This document shows positions 17,446 to 24,662 of a DNA stretch of 63,443 nt, one piece after another. Location of the stretch: assembly GCA_039925145.1 (NCBI GenBank), contig JBDSZL010000066.1:1-63443 (forward strand), in the 5' to 3' direction. Numbering within the stretch: position 1 is the first letter of the stretch; every line of letters starts with the position of its first letter. A program made the translations under genes and the position numbers. The notes under the pieces were generated by a model. The model was not told the DNA's origin. It made no database searches and worked only from the letters and a program-made list of their open reading frames with translations. The stretch comes from JBDSZL01 sp039925145. GTDB lineage: Bacteria > Acidobacteriota > Vicinamibacteria > Vicinamibacterales > SCN-69-37.

Positions 17446-18306
17446 TCAGTGCGTCATGGCGTAGAGGAAGACGTTGACGCCGAGCGCGTAGCCCCGAGCG
17501 GCGAACTCTTCGAAGTAGGCGCGGTCGAAGCCTTCGCGTTCCCACGCGTCTCCGAGATCCGTGTTGTGCGTCATCAGCACCATGACGTCGCCGCTGGCGT
17601 TTTCCACGGCGCGCAGGTGTGGCACCGTGGCGTCGCGACGCTCGTAGGTGAGGCCGCCTGATGACAGCCAGTTGTTGAGCGAAGGGATCTGCGGAATGCT
17701 CGTGATGACGTAGGACGTCTTGAAGATTGGATGGTCGAGCGGCAGATCCTTGATCGGGAACTCGGCGGCGGGGAGCACTTTGCGGAGCTCGCGCTCCCAG
17801 TGCGCCCACGCGTACTCGCCCCAGAAGTCGTCGACCCAGAGAAATCCGCCCTTGTCGAGGTACTCGCGCAGTTTGACGGCCTCGTCGTCGCGGATCAGCG
17901 CGCCGCCCGGCTCGGTCATCATGACGAAGGGGCATTGGAACAGGTGGGGGTCGGTGAGCGTCAGCACGACGTGGTTGGGCTCGCCCTGCGCGTTGTGGCT
18001 GATGGGCGTCGAGCTGAGCTCTCCGAGCCTGAACGGAAAGTTCATGTCTGCCCGCGGGTAGTCGACCTGCCATCCGCTGCCGTCGCCATCGGGTGAGTTC
18101 TGAAACGCGATTCGGCAGAACACGAAACGGCCGTCGTAGACCCACGACGTGTCGATGCGCGCGGAGCGCCCGCCGCCGAATCCGCCGCCTCCTCCGCGGC
18201 GTTGCGCGGCAGCGACCGATGTCACGACCGCGAGCAGCAGCGCGACCCCCACGGCGGTCTTCGCCACCGCCGAGCGACGGAATCCGGGCAGCCAGCGTGC
18301 GTGCAT
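17446..18306 (-). CDS. Exported DUF4159 domain protein
   Basis: 286 residues. A signal peptide (cleavage near VAAAQ) is followed by an Arg/Gly-rich linker, and then a DUF4159 domain, recognised from LREYLDKGGFLWVDDFWG, LRKVLPAAEFPIKDLP and LDHPIFKTSY. DUF4159 has a ThuA/glutamine-amidotransferase-like fold and often occurs near MoxR and DUF58 genes, although here that cluster is 32 kb away. The function is unknown and the protein is expected in the periplasm. It lies head-to-head with the tRNA-Leu gene. Confidence 0.85.
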   Translation of the reverse strand: MHARWLPGFRRSAVAKTAVGVALLLAVVTSVAAAQRRGGGGGFGGGRSARIDTSWVYDGRFVFCRIAFQNSPDGDGSGWQVDYPRADMNFPFRLGELSSTPISHNAQGEPNHVVLTLTDPHLFQCPFVMMTEPGGALIRDDEAVKLREYLDKGGFLWVDDFWGEYAWAHWERELRKVLPAAEFPIKDLPLDHPIFKTSYVITSIPQIPSLNNWLSSGGLTYERRDATVPHLRAVENASGDVMVLMTHNTDLGDAWEREGFDRAYFEEFAARGYALGVNVFLYAMTH

Positions 18307-18439
18307 GTGCTGAGTCTAATTCATTCGTTGTGACGTCAAGGACTGCCGGCGGGTTTGAGCGTCGCGTCGAGAGCGGCGGGGCTTCTGCGGTTCCGAAGGG
18401 TCCTGATAAGATTGGCGGTGCTGTCGCGATCCCTTCCGT

Positions 18440-18528
18440 GCCGGAGTGGCGAAACTGGCAGACGCGCGAGACTCAAAATCTCGTTCGCTTAACGGCGAGT
18501 GTCGGTTCGATTCCGACCTCCGGCACCA
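18440..18528 (+). tRNA. tRNA-Leu (CAA anticodon)
   Basis: The acceptor stem GCCGGAG pairs with CTCCGGC before A-CCA, which is encoded. The anticodon loop CTCAAAA between CGAGA and TCTCG gives anticodon CAA. A long variable arm (about 18480-18499) marks it as class II. The T arm GTCGG-TTCGATT-CCGAC is complete. The tRNA is intact, and its last 40 bases are copied twice downstream. Confidence 0.97.
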
Positions 18529-18565
18529 AAACCGAACAATTTGCGCGATTCTGCGTGGTCGGCTC
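18489..18565 (+). other. Attachment-site copy 1 (tRNA-Leu 3' end plus flank)
   Basis: The 3' half of the tRNA and about 37 following bases (through the GCGCGATTCTG and TGGTCGGC words) recur with few changes at 22255-22330 and 23775-23850. Integration at a tRNA 3' end normally regenerates the gene and leaves such direct repeats, so this copy is read as the left junction (attL). Confidence 0.7.
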
Positions 18566-18745
18566 CGGGCCTCGGAGCCCTCCGACCGCAACCGAGCCTG
18601 CTTTTGAGCCTGTTCGGCGATTCTTCGCGGCAGTTCGACGACCGAGATCTCTACTCGTGTGATGCTCCCGTAGCGGCGGTACCGCGCTATGCTGCGGACC
18701 TTGCGGACAAAACGGGATAGGCCGGTCAGGTTGCTAGTAGTTTGG
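18566..18745 (+). repeat. Left-end repeat, copy A
   Basis: About 180 noncoding bases between the tRNA junction and the next gene, related to 22331-22505 and more distantly to 19393-19545. Shared landmarks are GAGCCTG followed by TTTTGAGCCTG, a GCG-TATGCTGCG word near the end, and CGGGATAGG followed by CTAGTA just before the gene. It may be the conserved end of an integrated element, and may also contain the promoter for the following gene. Confidence 0.65.
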
Positions 18746-18765
18746 CGCACTTCATGGAGGGCGCA

Positions 18766-19389
18766 GTGAAGCTGACTCGATCTCAAATCATTGCGGTCGC
18801 GTGGTGCGTGGGAACGGGCTGGGCCGCTGGGCAGGAGCTTCCACACCGCTGGCAACCGCGCCCAGCCACACCTGCCCGTATGGCACAGCGGCTGGAGGAA
18901 GCGGCCGGGCTCCTTGAACGACGCGGCCCGGTTCCGTTCACGGTCCTCTACGATATCGGGTACCCGCACACGCCGGAGGAACTTTCTAAGATGGGTGCTG
19001 CCGTTCTTCTGGTCACGGCGGTGTCTCAGAATGAAAACGAACTCCCCGTCAAGAGAGCCTCCGTAGTCGAAGCTGACCGCTCTGTTGAGCTACGGCCCCT
19101 CCAGGGGGTGCTTTACAAGGATCCGGATGAAAAGTCACGCATCTCGCGGGTCCTCGGCCGTTATCGTGCCGATGCACTCTACTTGCTACCGATCCAATTC
19201 CGGCTCAAGCAAGCGGACCTTTTCGTAGAGTTCACGGGGTCTTTGGCGAGCCAGAAAATTGGCACGTTTGGAACACCAATATCGCCACAAGTAGCAGCCA
19301 TGCTGTCGAGTTCCTCGAACGCTGGCACGCTGGACGAGAAGTTTTTATCTACCTTCATTCGGCGCGAGTACCCTGGGTTCTTCGAGTAA
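18766..19389 (+). CDS. Hypothetical exported protein
   Basis: 207 residues from the GTG at 18766, which has GGAGG at proper spacing; an ATG at 18754 is an alternative. The N-terminus looks like a signal peptide ending near WAAGQ. The rest contains a predicted alpha/beta region (RGPVPFTVLYDIGY, ALYLLPIQFRLKQ, LFVEFTGSLAS) with no family I recognise. The base composition is lower in GC than the surrounding core genes, in keeping with acquisition. It is the first cargo gene after the tRNA-Leu. Confidence 0.6.
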   Translation: MKLTRSQIIAVAWCVGTGWAAGQELPHRWQPRPATPARMAQRLEEAAGLLERRGPVPFTVLYDIGYPHTPEELSKMGAAVLLVTAVSQNENELPVKRASVVEADRSVELRPLQGVLYKDPDEKSRISRVLGRYRADALYLLPIQFRLKQADLFVEFTGSLASQKIGTFGTPISPQVAAMLSSSSNAGTLDEKFLSTFIRREYPGFFE

Positions 19390-19392
19390 TGA

Positions 19393-19545
19393 CCGCGCGA
19401 TTCTGAGTTGCCGTCGAGGCGTCGGCCCCAAACTGATCCCGTTGCTGAGCCTGTTGGCGATCAGCGCGGCAGTTCGACGGACGAGATAGACGCTCGGGTG
19501 CTGATCCAGCAGACGCGGTCCTGCGCTATGCTGCGAGCGTCGGAA
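19393..19545 (+). repeat. Left-end repeat, diverged copy B without the tRNA part
   Basis: Starts with the GCGCGATTCTGAG word and continues through GAGCCTG, a GGCAGTTCGACG block and GCGCTATGCTGCG, in the same order as the repeats at 18566 and 22331. It has no tRNA 3' segment. It again lies directly before a single small gene. Confidence 0.55.
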
Positions 19546-19594
19546 GGTCCTCCGAGATCTGCCGCGGGCCCACTGCTGGTTAGGCGTTCCACGT

Positions 19595-20011
19595 ATGAGC
19601 AAAAGAGCGATCGGGGGTTCGCTTCGCTGGCTGCCTCTCTTTATGGCGACGTCCGCTGCGGTACTTGGCGTGGGCATGCACCCTTACTCCGACCCTTTCT
19701 CCGCCTCGGCCGTCCACAACCTCCCATGGGAGTTCTTCTACGGTCTGGGCTTCTACATCGCAGGCTTTGTGTTTCATCCAGACGCATTCAATCGCACCAT
19801 CGGGATCATCGGATATCTGCTCTGGCCGCTGCTTGCCACAGTCCTCGTTTTCTTCCTTGCTCGCATCGCGATTCGTTCGTCTCGTCCCTGGCGCATCGTC
19901 GCGGCGGGCGTCTTCGCTGCTTCGGTGATGCTCTGGATCAATCACGAGCGCGCCAACGACATAGCGCGGCGGTGGCCAATCTTCACGATCTACGCTGCTG
20001 CCAACTTCTGA
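19595..20011 (+). CDS. Hypothetical small membrane protein
   Basis: 138 residues with about four hydrophobic segments (residues 10-28, 48-62, 70-92 and 98-115) and short charged loops. No family is recognised. There is no strong ribosome binding site. It follows the repeat copy B and belongs to the cargo of the first tRNA-Leu island. Codon use is less GC-biased than in neighbours outside the island. Confidence 0.5.
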   Translation: MSKRAIGGSLRWLPLFMATSAAVLGVGMHPYSDPFSASAVHNLPWEFFYGLGFYIAGFVFHPDAFNRTIGIIGYLLWPLLATVLVFFLARIAIRSSRPWRIVAAGVFAASVMLWINHERANDIARRWPIFTIYAAANF

Positions 20012-20091
20012 ATCGTCGCCTGAGCGGTCCGTGTTCGATACCGCCGAGGCGTGGCGGGCCGCTTGGGAGCCGAAAGGCTGGGCGTGACTGC

Positions 20092-20558
20092 ATGCCGGAC
20101 AACAATCCTTGCTTGCCGTGGGACATCGCCGTTACCCAAATCCACACGGGGTGGATGGTTGGCCGTGCCCTAGATGAGACGAGCGCTCCAGGCCCGTGGT
20201 GGCAGCTCATCGCCACCTTCGTGGTGACGTCCACCCCGCTTGAGTAGCGAATCGCTTTAGAGCCCGGCGGTTGCTTCGCCGTCTCCGTTCGTTTCGTCAA
20301 CTGTCGGGCGTACCTGCTCGGGCAGCACCGCAAGGACAACGACGACACCGTACTGGGCCTGTCGCTGGGCGGCGCCCGCTGGGATGGGCAGCGCCTTGTC
20401 TTCAATACCATCCTGCCCGAAGACGAAGGCACCATCGGCTGGGAACTGTTGGTGAACTGTTGGTGAAGACGCCGACAACCGCCGTGCTCGCGGCATTAAC
20501 TGAAGACGGCCAGCCAATGGACGACGCCGATGATATGAAGTGGGAGATGCCCCGCTGA
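20092..20558 (+). pseudogene. Hypothetical protein gene broken by a stop and an 11-base duplication
   Basis: An ATG at 20092 opens 51 residues (PDNNPCLPWDIAVTQ...) to a TAG at 20245. The same frame then continues with protein-like sequence (FVNCRAYLLGQHRKD, TVLGLSLGGARWDGQ, EDEGTIGWELLV). At 20444-20465 the word AACTGTTGGTG is present twice in tandem. Removing one copy restores a frame that runs through TAVLAALTEDGQP to TGA at 20556. So an ancestral gene of about 150 codons seems to have suffered two lesions. No family is recognised. Confidence 0.55.
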
Positions 20559-20652
20559 CTCCGGTAACGAGCAACTACGGTTTCGTGGATCGGCTATTTT
20601 GAACTGAGACACCACTCTTCGTTCGACGTCTCGACTTCATGCGCACGTGCTC

Positions 20653-20718
20653 GCCGCCGTCAAGGCTCGACGCTGCGGGTCGCCCTCGCTCAGCGAGGCT
20701 GGCGGCCTTGACGCCGGC
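20653..20718. other. Extended stem-loop
   Basis: Fourteen bases at 20653-20666 pair with 20705-20718 (one mismatch; core CGTCAAGGC with GCCTTGACG). Inside lies a second hairpin, CCTCGCT (20684-20690) with AGCGAGG (20692-20698). It has no T-run. It is just beyond the end of the minus-strand hicA and could be a structured terminator or a remnant of a mobile element end. The 200 bases around it hold no recognisable gene. Confidence 0.5.
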
Positions 20719-20766
20719 TGCGCGCGTGCCCAACTCGCAGATACATCGAACGCCGCAGTCTGAACG

Positions 20767-20985
20767 TCATGCGCCCTCCCATTCTTTCCGCGAGACGCCG
20801 GCTTGACGAAGGATCACGGACAGCAACCTGACGCCGATATCGTTCCGATGAGGATTGGGAATCGTCAGGACGACGTCCCCTCGTGTCATGAACTGGTGGT
20901 GGCCGCCACTGAACGGGCCGGTGAATCCGAGTTGTCGCAGCCCACGAATGAGCTCGCGGCGCTTCGTCGGCGCCCACGGCGGCAT
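20767..20985 (-). CDS. hicA: HicA-type mRNA interferase toxin
   Basis: A 72-residue HicA-like protein with the dsRBD-like core: KRRELIRGLRQLGF, then the catalytic-histidine block SGGHHQFM, then the TIPNPH strand and LLSVILRQAGVS. It is expected to cleave mRNA and to be blocked by HicB. The ATG overlaps the hicB stop in TGATG (A at 20985 shared), so the pair is translationally coupled with the antitoxin first. The upstream-extended frame is ignored because it overlaps hicB. It looks intact. Confidence 0.82.
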   Translation of the reverse strand: MPPWAPTKRRELIRGLRQLGFTGPFSGGHHQFMTRGDVVLTIPNPHRNDIGVRLLSVILRQAGVSRKEWEGA

Positions 20986-21224
20986 CAGCTGGCACGCTTG
21001 ACCTGCACCGTCGTGCGTCCGAGCGCTGGCACGCGGAGGCCACGCGAGACGCGCACGAGAATCCACGCCTCGATCACTTCGGCGAGCTCGGTGCGGCAGC
21101 GCTCGACGGTGCTTGCCGTGGCGATCACGCCGCGCAGACCTGGGACGGTCGCGCAGAAGAGGCCGCCGTCCACGGTCTGGTACCGCGCCCGCCGCAGCGC
21201 CGCGGCAATGTAGTTCGTGATCAT
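20985..21224 (-). CDS. hicB: HicB-family antitoxin (short form)
   Basis: A 79-residue partial-RNase-H-fold antitoxin. It has DGGLFCATVPGLRGV, then the STVERCRTELAEVIEAWILVR helix typical of HicB proteins that regulate HicA. It lacks the C-terminal HTH or RHH of longer HicB proteins, so autoregulation may rely on another factor. It is the first gene of the hicBA operon inside the first tRNA-Leu island. Confidence 0.82.
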   Translation of the reverse strand: MITNYIAAALRRARYQTVDGGLFCATVPGLRGVIATASTVERCRTELAEVIEAWILVRVSRGLRVPALGRTTVQVKRAS

Positions 21225-21377
21225 GCGGTCATTGTAACGCCGTCACCACGTCTTGCGGACGGCGGCCTCGAGGTGCTCCTGGCGTGCCTCACGGTCGGGT
21301 CTGGAGCCAGCCTCGAAACACCGAGCGCCCAATCCGTGACGGACGATGTCCCGTTACCCTGTTCAGAGGCTGCCGCC

Positions 21378-21659
21378 ATGACAGAGCTTGAACGCCGCCG
21401 CGCCGATATCCTACGTATCGCCCATGAACACGGTGCGAGGAATGTCCGCGTGTTTGGATCCGAGGCTCGTCAAGAGGCCGGCCCGGACAGCGACCTGGAT
21501 CTGCTCGTGGACATGGAGGCAGGCCGGTCCTTGCTCGACCTCGTGGGACTTGGGCAGGATCTGGAGGATCTGCTTAGCCGTCGAGTAGACGTCCTGACGG
21601 CCGCCAGCGTTCACCCTCAACTCCGCGCCAGCATCATGGCTGACGCCCGCCCCCTGTGA
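21378..21659 (+). CDS. MNT-domain nucleotidyltransferase (MntA antitoxin type)
   Basis: A 93-residue minimal nucleotidyltransferase. It has GSEARQEAGPDSDLDLLVD, where GS and the two aspartates of DLDLL are the catalytic and metal-binding residues. MntA proteins AMPylate and silence the HEPN toxin HepT. The ATG at 21378 is the first that keeps the fold complete. A HepT-like frame begins at its stop codon but is ruined, so this antitoxin is orphaned. Confidence 0.8.
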   Translation: MTELERRRADILRIAHEHGARNVRVFGSEARQEAGPDSDLDLLVDMEAGRSLLDLVGLGQDLEDLLSRRVDVLTAASVHPQLRASIMADARPL

Positions 21660-21733
21660 AGGACCAGAGCGCGTAATTGCGGCACATCGTCGGCGCGATC
21701 GAGGACATTCGGCAGTACACCACCGAAGCGTGA
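21656..21733 (+). pseudogene. Degenerate HepT (HEPN) toxin start
   Basis: GTG at 21656 overlaps the stop of the MNT gene and reads VKDQSA, then a TAA, then LRHIVGAIEDIRQYTTEA to a second stop. HepT proteins begin with MKDD-x-x-YLxHIxxAIxxIxxYT, so the match is clear. The in-frame stop and the loss of the remaining 80 or so residues, including the RxxxxxH active site, show that the toxin is dead. Confidence 0.65.
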
Positions 21734-21825
21734 ACTGCCCTTGCTACGCGTTACCGTTGATGGTTTGATCGACGGTCTCAAACGGTCCGCCGGCCAAACG
21801 TAATCCCTCCTCCGCCAGCCCCCGA

Positions 21826-22043
21826 TCACGCCACGCGGGTCAGTCGGGTCACAACACGTTGATAGACGCTGAGGGGGATCCGCAGCGTGCGATACGTGCG
21901 CGTACCCTTGCGCGGAAACCAGATCACAATCACGCCGGGCTCGTTCATGAACAACCGGCGGACCGTGTCGTGCTTGATCTTGAGTCGCTCCCGACCTCGG
22001 CTACGGCGATCGCCTCGAGCTTGACGCGCAGCGTGCCGCTCAT
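21826..22043 (-). pseudogene. Small frameshifted protein gene, possible DNA-binding
   Basis: ATG at 22043 gives SGTLRVKLEAIAVAE. After a shift in frame the chain continues RLKIKHDTVRRLFMNEPGVI, followed by WFPRKGTRTYRTLRIP and VYQRVVTRLTRVA to TGA. The LKIKHDTVRRLF part could be a helix-turn-helix. I do not recognise the family with certainty. One frameshift near codon 16 is needed to join the parts. Confidence 0.45.
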
Positions 22044-22197
22044 CGAAACGGTCTGTTGCGTAATCCATTGACACCCTCGGCTCCCGTCGTCGGCAGTCGT
22101 CGGCAATTCGGCCACGTGGGCCGGTCCGTCCACAAGCAAGCAGAGCATCTCGTGTCAGGATGTCCCGCGGCGTAGTCGCAGACTGCTGGCATCGGCC

Positions 22198-22330
22198 CAG
22201 CGATGGCGCGAACGTCGGCGACCGACGGGAGCCGCTCATCGAACGGCCGGCTAAGTTAACCGCGAGTGTGGGTCCGATTTCGACCTCCGGCACCAAACAC
22301 GAACAATTTTCGCGATTCTGAGTTCTCGGC
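22198..22330 (+). other. Right-end/left-end junction, attachment-site copy 2
   Basis: 22200-22254 matches 23717-23774, the end of the DUF2442 gene, nearly base for base: the GCGATGGCGCGAACGTCGG word, then ATCGAACGGCCGGCTAA. It continues into a copy of the tRNA-Leu 3' end at 22255-22299 (T arm and CTCCGGCACCA) plus about 30 flanking bases. It therefore looks like the right end of island one fused to the junction that begins island two. A decayed DUF2442 tail is all that remains of its last gene. Confidence 0.7.
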
Positions 22331-22505
22331 ACTGGGGCTCGGAGCCGTTAATCCCAACGGAGCCTGTTTTTGAGCCTGGTTGAGTGATTCTTGTCGCGAT
22401 AGGTCGAGGACTGCGACTGATGCTTCGACGGATGCACTCTCGCGTTATGCTGCGTGCCTCGCAGCGCCCGTCGGGATAGGTCAGTCGGGGTACTAGTATT
22501 GTGAG
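22331..22505 (+). repeat. Left-end repeat, copy C
   Basis: Related to 18566-18745: TCGGAGCC, GAGCCTGTTTTTGAGCCTG, GCGTTATGCTGCG, CGGGATAGG and TACTAGTA occur in the same order and spacing. It again ends a few bases before a single gene. Divergence is mainly in the middle. Confidence 0.65.
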
Positions 22506-22514
22506 CCGCCAATT

Positions 22515-23150
22515 ATGAACCTGTCGAAACTGAAGTCCACGCAGGGAGCGCTGCTACGGCTGGTTCCGCCGGCGACAGAGGTACGCATTGATGGTGAAGC
22601 CGCAGAGCGAGACGAGCCGTGGACTCTCGCGGAAGTACAGTCAGCCTGCCTTCGGCTTGTGAACTTCCGCACGAACCAGCAAGCGGTGTTGTCGCCGGAT
22701 CACGTTCATAGCTTCACCTCCAGTCCGCCAGGAGCGGCTTTCGCCGGCTTTCTTGAGTTGAAGGTGAGGATCGACATCAGTTCGCGAGAGCCTATTGTCA
22801 CAATCATTCCCAGTGGTCCTGCAAAGACGCTCGAGCGTCCTGCCCGTCAGGCCCTCCACGTTCGCGTACGACGCCTTCTCGACCGGGTCAGTCCGGAGAT
22901 TCTACGAGCAGCGAGGTCCTCGCCAGGCACGATCGAGGTCATGATCGGAGCCGCGAATCTTGCACTGCTGAATCGCTTGCAGGAAGAGCAAGGATTCGAC
23001 GAATTGGTCGCCGTGTGGCCCAACGGAAATGTCTGCATGGGGCTCGGGAACCGTATGGGTGGGCACATTCACGACGAGGATGCTCTCGGATCTCTTCACG
23101 GCATCGTGCTAGAGATTCGAGCCGGCCTGATTCTGCGACCTGATGACTAG
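22515..23150 (+). CDS. Hypothetical protein
   Basis: 211 residues, soluble, with no signal peptide or membrane segment. The C-terminal half has a regular alpha/beta pattern (VMIGAANLALLNRLQEEQGF, DELVAVWPNGNVCMGLGNRM, then HIHDEDALGSLHGIVLEIRA). No family is recognised. It is the only intact larger gene of the second tRNA-Leu island. There is no clear Shine-Dalgarno sequence before the ATG at 22515. Confidence 0.55.
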   Translation: MNLSKLKSTQGALLRLVPPATEVRIDGEAAERDEPWTLAEVQSACLRLVNFRTNQQAVLSPDHVHSFTSSPPGAAFAGFLELKVRIDISSREPIVTIIPSGPAKTLERPARQALHVRVRRLLDRVSPEILRAARSSPGTIEVMIGAANLALLNRLQEEQGFDELVAVWPNGNVCMGLGNRMGGHIHDEDALGSLHGIVLEIRAGLILRPDD

Positions 23151-23325
23151 AAAGAGTTTCGACGATGGCGGAACCTTCGTCCGGCGCCGGCGAGCTTGCG
23201 CTCCGCCTCCTCCCTGACACCACGTCTCATCTCCGATGGACTGGTGAGTGCTCCATTGGACAACGGCTCAGAAGGCGACGCGACCCACCTCAGGCGAACA
23301 ACTTCTCTCGGGGACGAGTAACTGA

Positions 23326-23445
23326 CGTTCATCCGCGAATAGGTGGTTCGATTTGATAATCGAGGTGCCACATGAGGAACTCCGGCAGGCGTGGGGCGTC
23401 TTGCAATCCGGGAAGGCTCCGTTCAAGATCGAGCCATTGCGCTGA
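23326..23445 (+). pseudogene. DUF4160-like C-terminal fragment
   Basis: After an in-frame stop at 23323 the frame reads ...LIIEVPHEELRQAW, then VLQSGKAPFKIEPLR to TGA. DUF4160 proteins end in a helix with HxEEL-x-x-x-W followed by a basic stretch and KI-x-PL, which this matches. The N-terminal strands are missing. DUF4160 is usually encoded directly before DUF2442, as here. The 175 bases between 23151 and 23325 contain no gene I can support. Confidence 0.55.
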
Positions 23446-23456
23446 ACGAGGCACAC

Positions 23457-23774
23457 ATGAGCCATGCCATCCACCGCGTCGAGCACGTTGACATCGTCGG
23501 TCCGTATACGCTGGCCCTTCGATTCGACGACGCCAGCACACAGCTCATAGATTTTCGACCCATTCTTGCCGGCGAGGTGTTCGGGCCTCTGCTCGACCTG
23601 GAGCTCTTCAATGCCGTGGAGCTGGATCCGACGTTCGGGACGATCCAGTGGCCCAACGGTGCGGACTTCGATCCGGAGACGCTGCACGATTTCCCGAAAT
23701 ACCGAGACGAGCTGGTCGCGATGGCGCGAACGTCGGCGACCGAAAGAGAGCCTGCTCATCGAACGGCCGGCTAA
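23457..23774 (+). CDS. DUF2442 domain protein
   Basis: A 105-residue small protein with the DUF2442 pattern: HRVEHVDIVGPYTLALRFDD, then IDFRPILAGEVFGPL, then FGTIQWPNGADFDPETLHD. DUF4160/DUF2442 pairs are commonly regarded as toxin-antitoxin-like, although mechanism is unproven. The C-terminal codons overlap the sequence that is duplicated at 22200-22254, so this gene forms the right end of the second island. The stop lies immediately before the third tRNA 3'-end copy. Confidence 0.75.
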   Translation: MSHAIHRVEHVDIVGPYTLALRFDDASTQLIDFRPILAGEVFGPLLDLELFNAVELDPTFGTIQWPNGADFDPETLHDFPKYRDELVAMARTSATEREPAHRTAG

Positions 23775-23850
23775 GTTAACCGCGAGTGTGGGTCCGATTC
23801 CGACCTCCGGCACCAGACACCAACAAATTGCGCGATTCTAAGTGGTCGGC
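23717..23850 (+). other. Attachment-site copy 3 (right end of tandem islands)
   Basis: The DUF2442 end is followed at 23775 by GTTAACCGCGAGTG, the T arm and CTCCGGCACCA of tRNA-Leu, and the GCGCGATTCT and AGTGGTCGGC words. After 23850 the similarity to copies 1 and 2 stops. This is the likely outer right junction (attR), with ancestral chromosome beyond. Confidence 0.68.
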
Positions 23851-23924
23851 GCCGAGCGCGCGGCCGCGGCATGTCGGCGGCTGTAGAATGCGCAAAGACC
23901 CGACGAAACTGGTTTGGAGGCCCC

Positions 23925-24425
23925 ATGACTCGCGCGCGCATTGGCTCGTGGATTCTCGGCGTGGTTGTCCTCGCGTTCCTCGTCTCCCAGTCCACGCTCG
24001 CCATCGGCCCGGCGTTCGTCGTGCTGCACGGCGGCGCGCTCCAGCGTCCGATTGTGCTTCGTCCCGCGATCGGGAGTCTGATGTTCATGTGGGCCGGGGG
24101 TAACTGGTACGAGCATCAAGCCGAAGGAACGCTTCCGCCTGGTCTTGAAGGTCGACGCTATCTCGATTACGACGTCTTCTGGGGGCGGTTCGAGCCCGAA
24201 GAACTCAAACCTGAAGCCGCAAGCCAGCACGGCCGCCTGTATCTCCCGGCGACAGACCAGGCCGCAGCCGTCGTGTTGACCTCCCCCAATATGGATGGCG
24301 GCCCAGGTGCTACGCGGGCCGAGGCGAGACCCGTTCCTCGCGAGCTGAAGGGCTTCGTATCAGGTCGCGCGCTCACGCCAAGTGAAACAGCAGCACTTGT
24401 CGGCGCCGGAGTACCGATGAACTGA
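23925..24425 (+). CDS. Hypothetical exported or membrane-anchored protein
   Basis: 166 residues from the ATG at 23925, which has GGAGG just upstream. One hydrophobic segment (IGSWILGVVVLAFLVSQSTL) acts as signal or anchor. The rest is soluble, with RPAIGSLMFMWAGGNWYEH and a proline-rich central part. No family is recognised. It is the first gene right of the tRNA-Leu islands. Confidence 0.5.
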   Translation: MTRARIGSWILGVVVLAFLVSQSTLAIGPAFVVLHGGALQRPIVLRPAIGSLMFMWAGGNWYEHQAEGTLPPGLEGRRYLDYDVFWGRFEPEELKPEAASQHGRLYLPATDQAAAVVLTSPNMDGGPGATRAEARPVPRELKGFVSGRALTPSETAALVGAGVPMN

Positions 24426-24476
24426 TTCGAACGCAAGAGGTAGGGCACCCCCTGATCATCAAGGCCTGGTGGTCGA

Positions 24477-24620
24477 TGCAGCCCGTTGATTGGATCGTGG
24501 CCGTTCTCCTGGCGGCACTCGCCGTGGCAGGGTGCTCTCGGGCCGAGCGGCACTCGGCGGCTGGCTAACATGCGACGAGGACAGCGACGCTCGAGGGCCG
24601 CTTCTTCCCAACGCTGGTAG
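24477..24620 (+). CDS. Possible short lipoprotein-like peptide
   Basis: A 47-codon frame: MQPVDWIVAVLLAALAVAGC, then a basic, Arg-rich end. The VAGC is a good lipobox after a hydrophobic stretch. There is no ribosome binding site and the tail looks noncoding, so it may be chance. It is reported because nothing else occupies 24426-24662. Confidence 0.2.
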   Translation, partial: CSPLIGSWPFSWRHSPWQGALGPSGTRRLANMRRGQRRSRAASSQRW

Positions 24621-24662
24621 AGGGCTCCTTGAGTCCAAAGTGGAGTCCGTCATCTGAACGTG

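Noticed and set aside
19389..19595. Integron-like attC site (GTTAGGC before the gene at 19595)
   Set aside because: GTTAGGC fits the GTTRRRY core, but no complementary RYYYAAC partner or folded attC arm is present, the other cassettes lack it, and no integron integrase is seen.
23165..23356. A 63-codon frame between the hypothetical gene and the DUF4160 remnant
   Set aside because: No ribosome binding site, no recognisable pattern, and it overlaps the DUF4160-like frame.
18440..23850. CRISPR-like direct repeats in the tRNA-Leu region
   Set aside because: Repeats are few, long, irregularly spaced by kilobases and derived from a tRNA 3' end; no cas genes are present.
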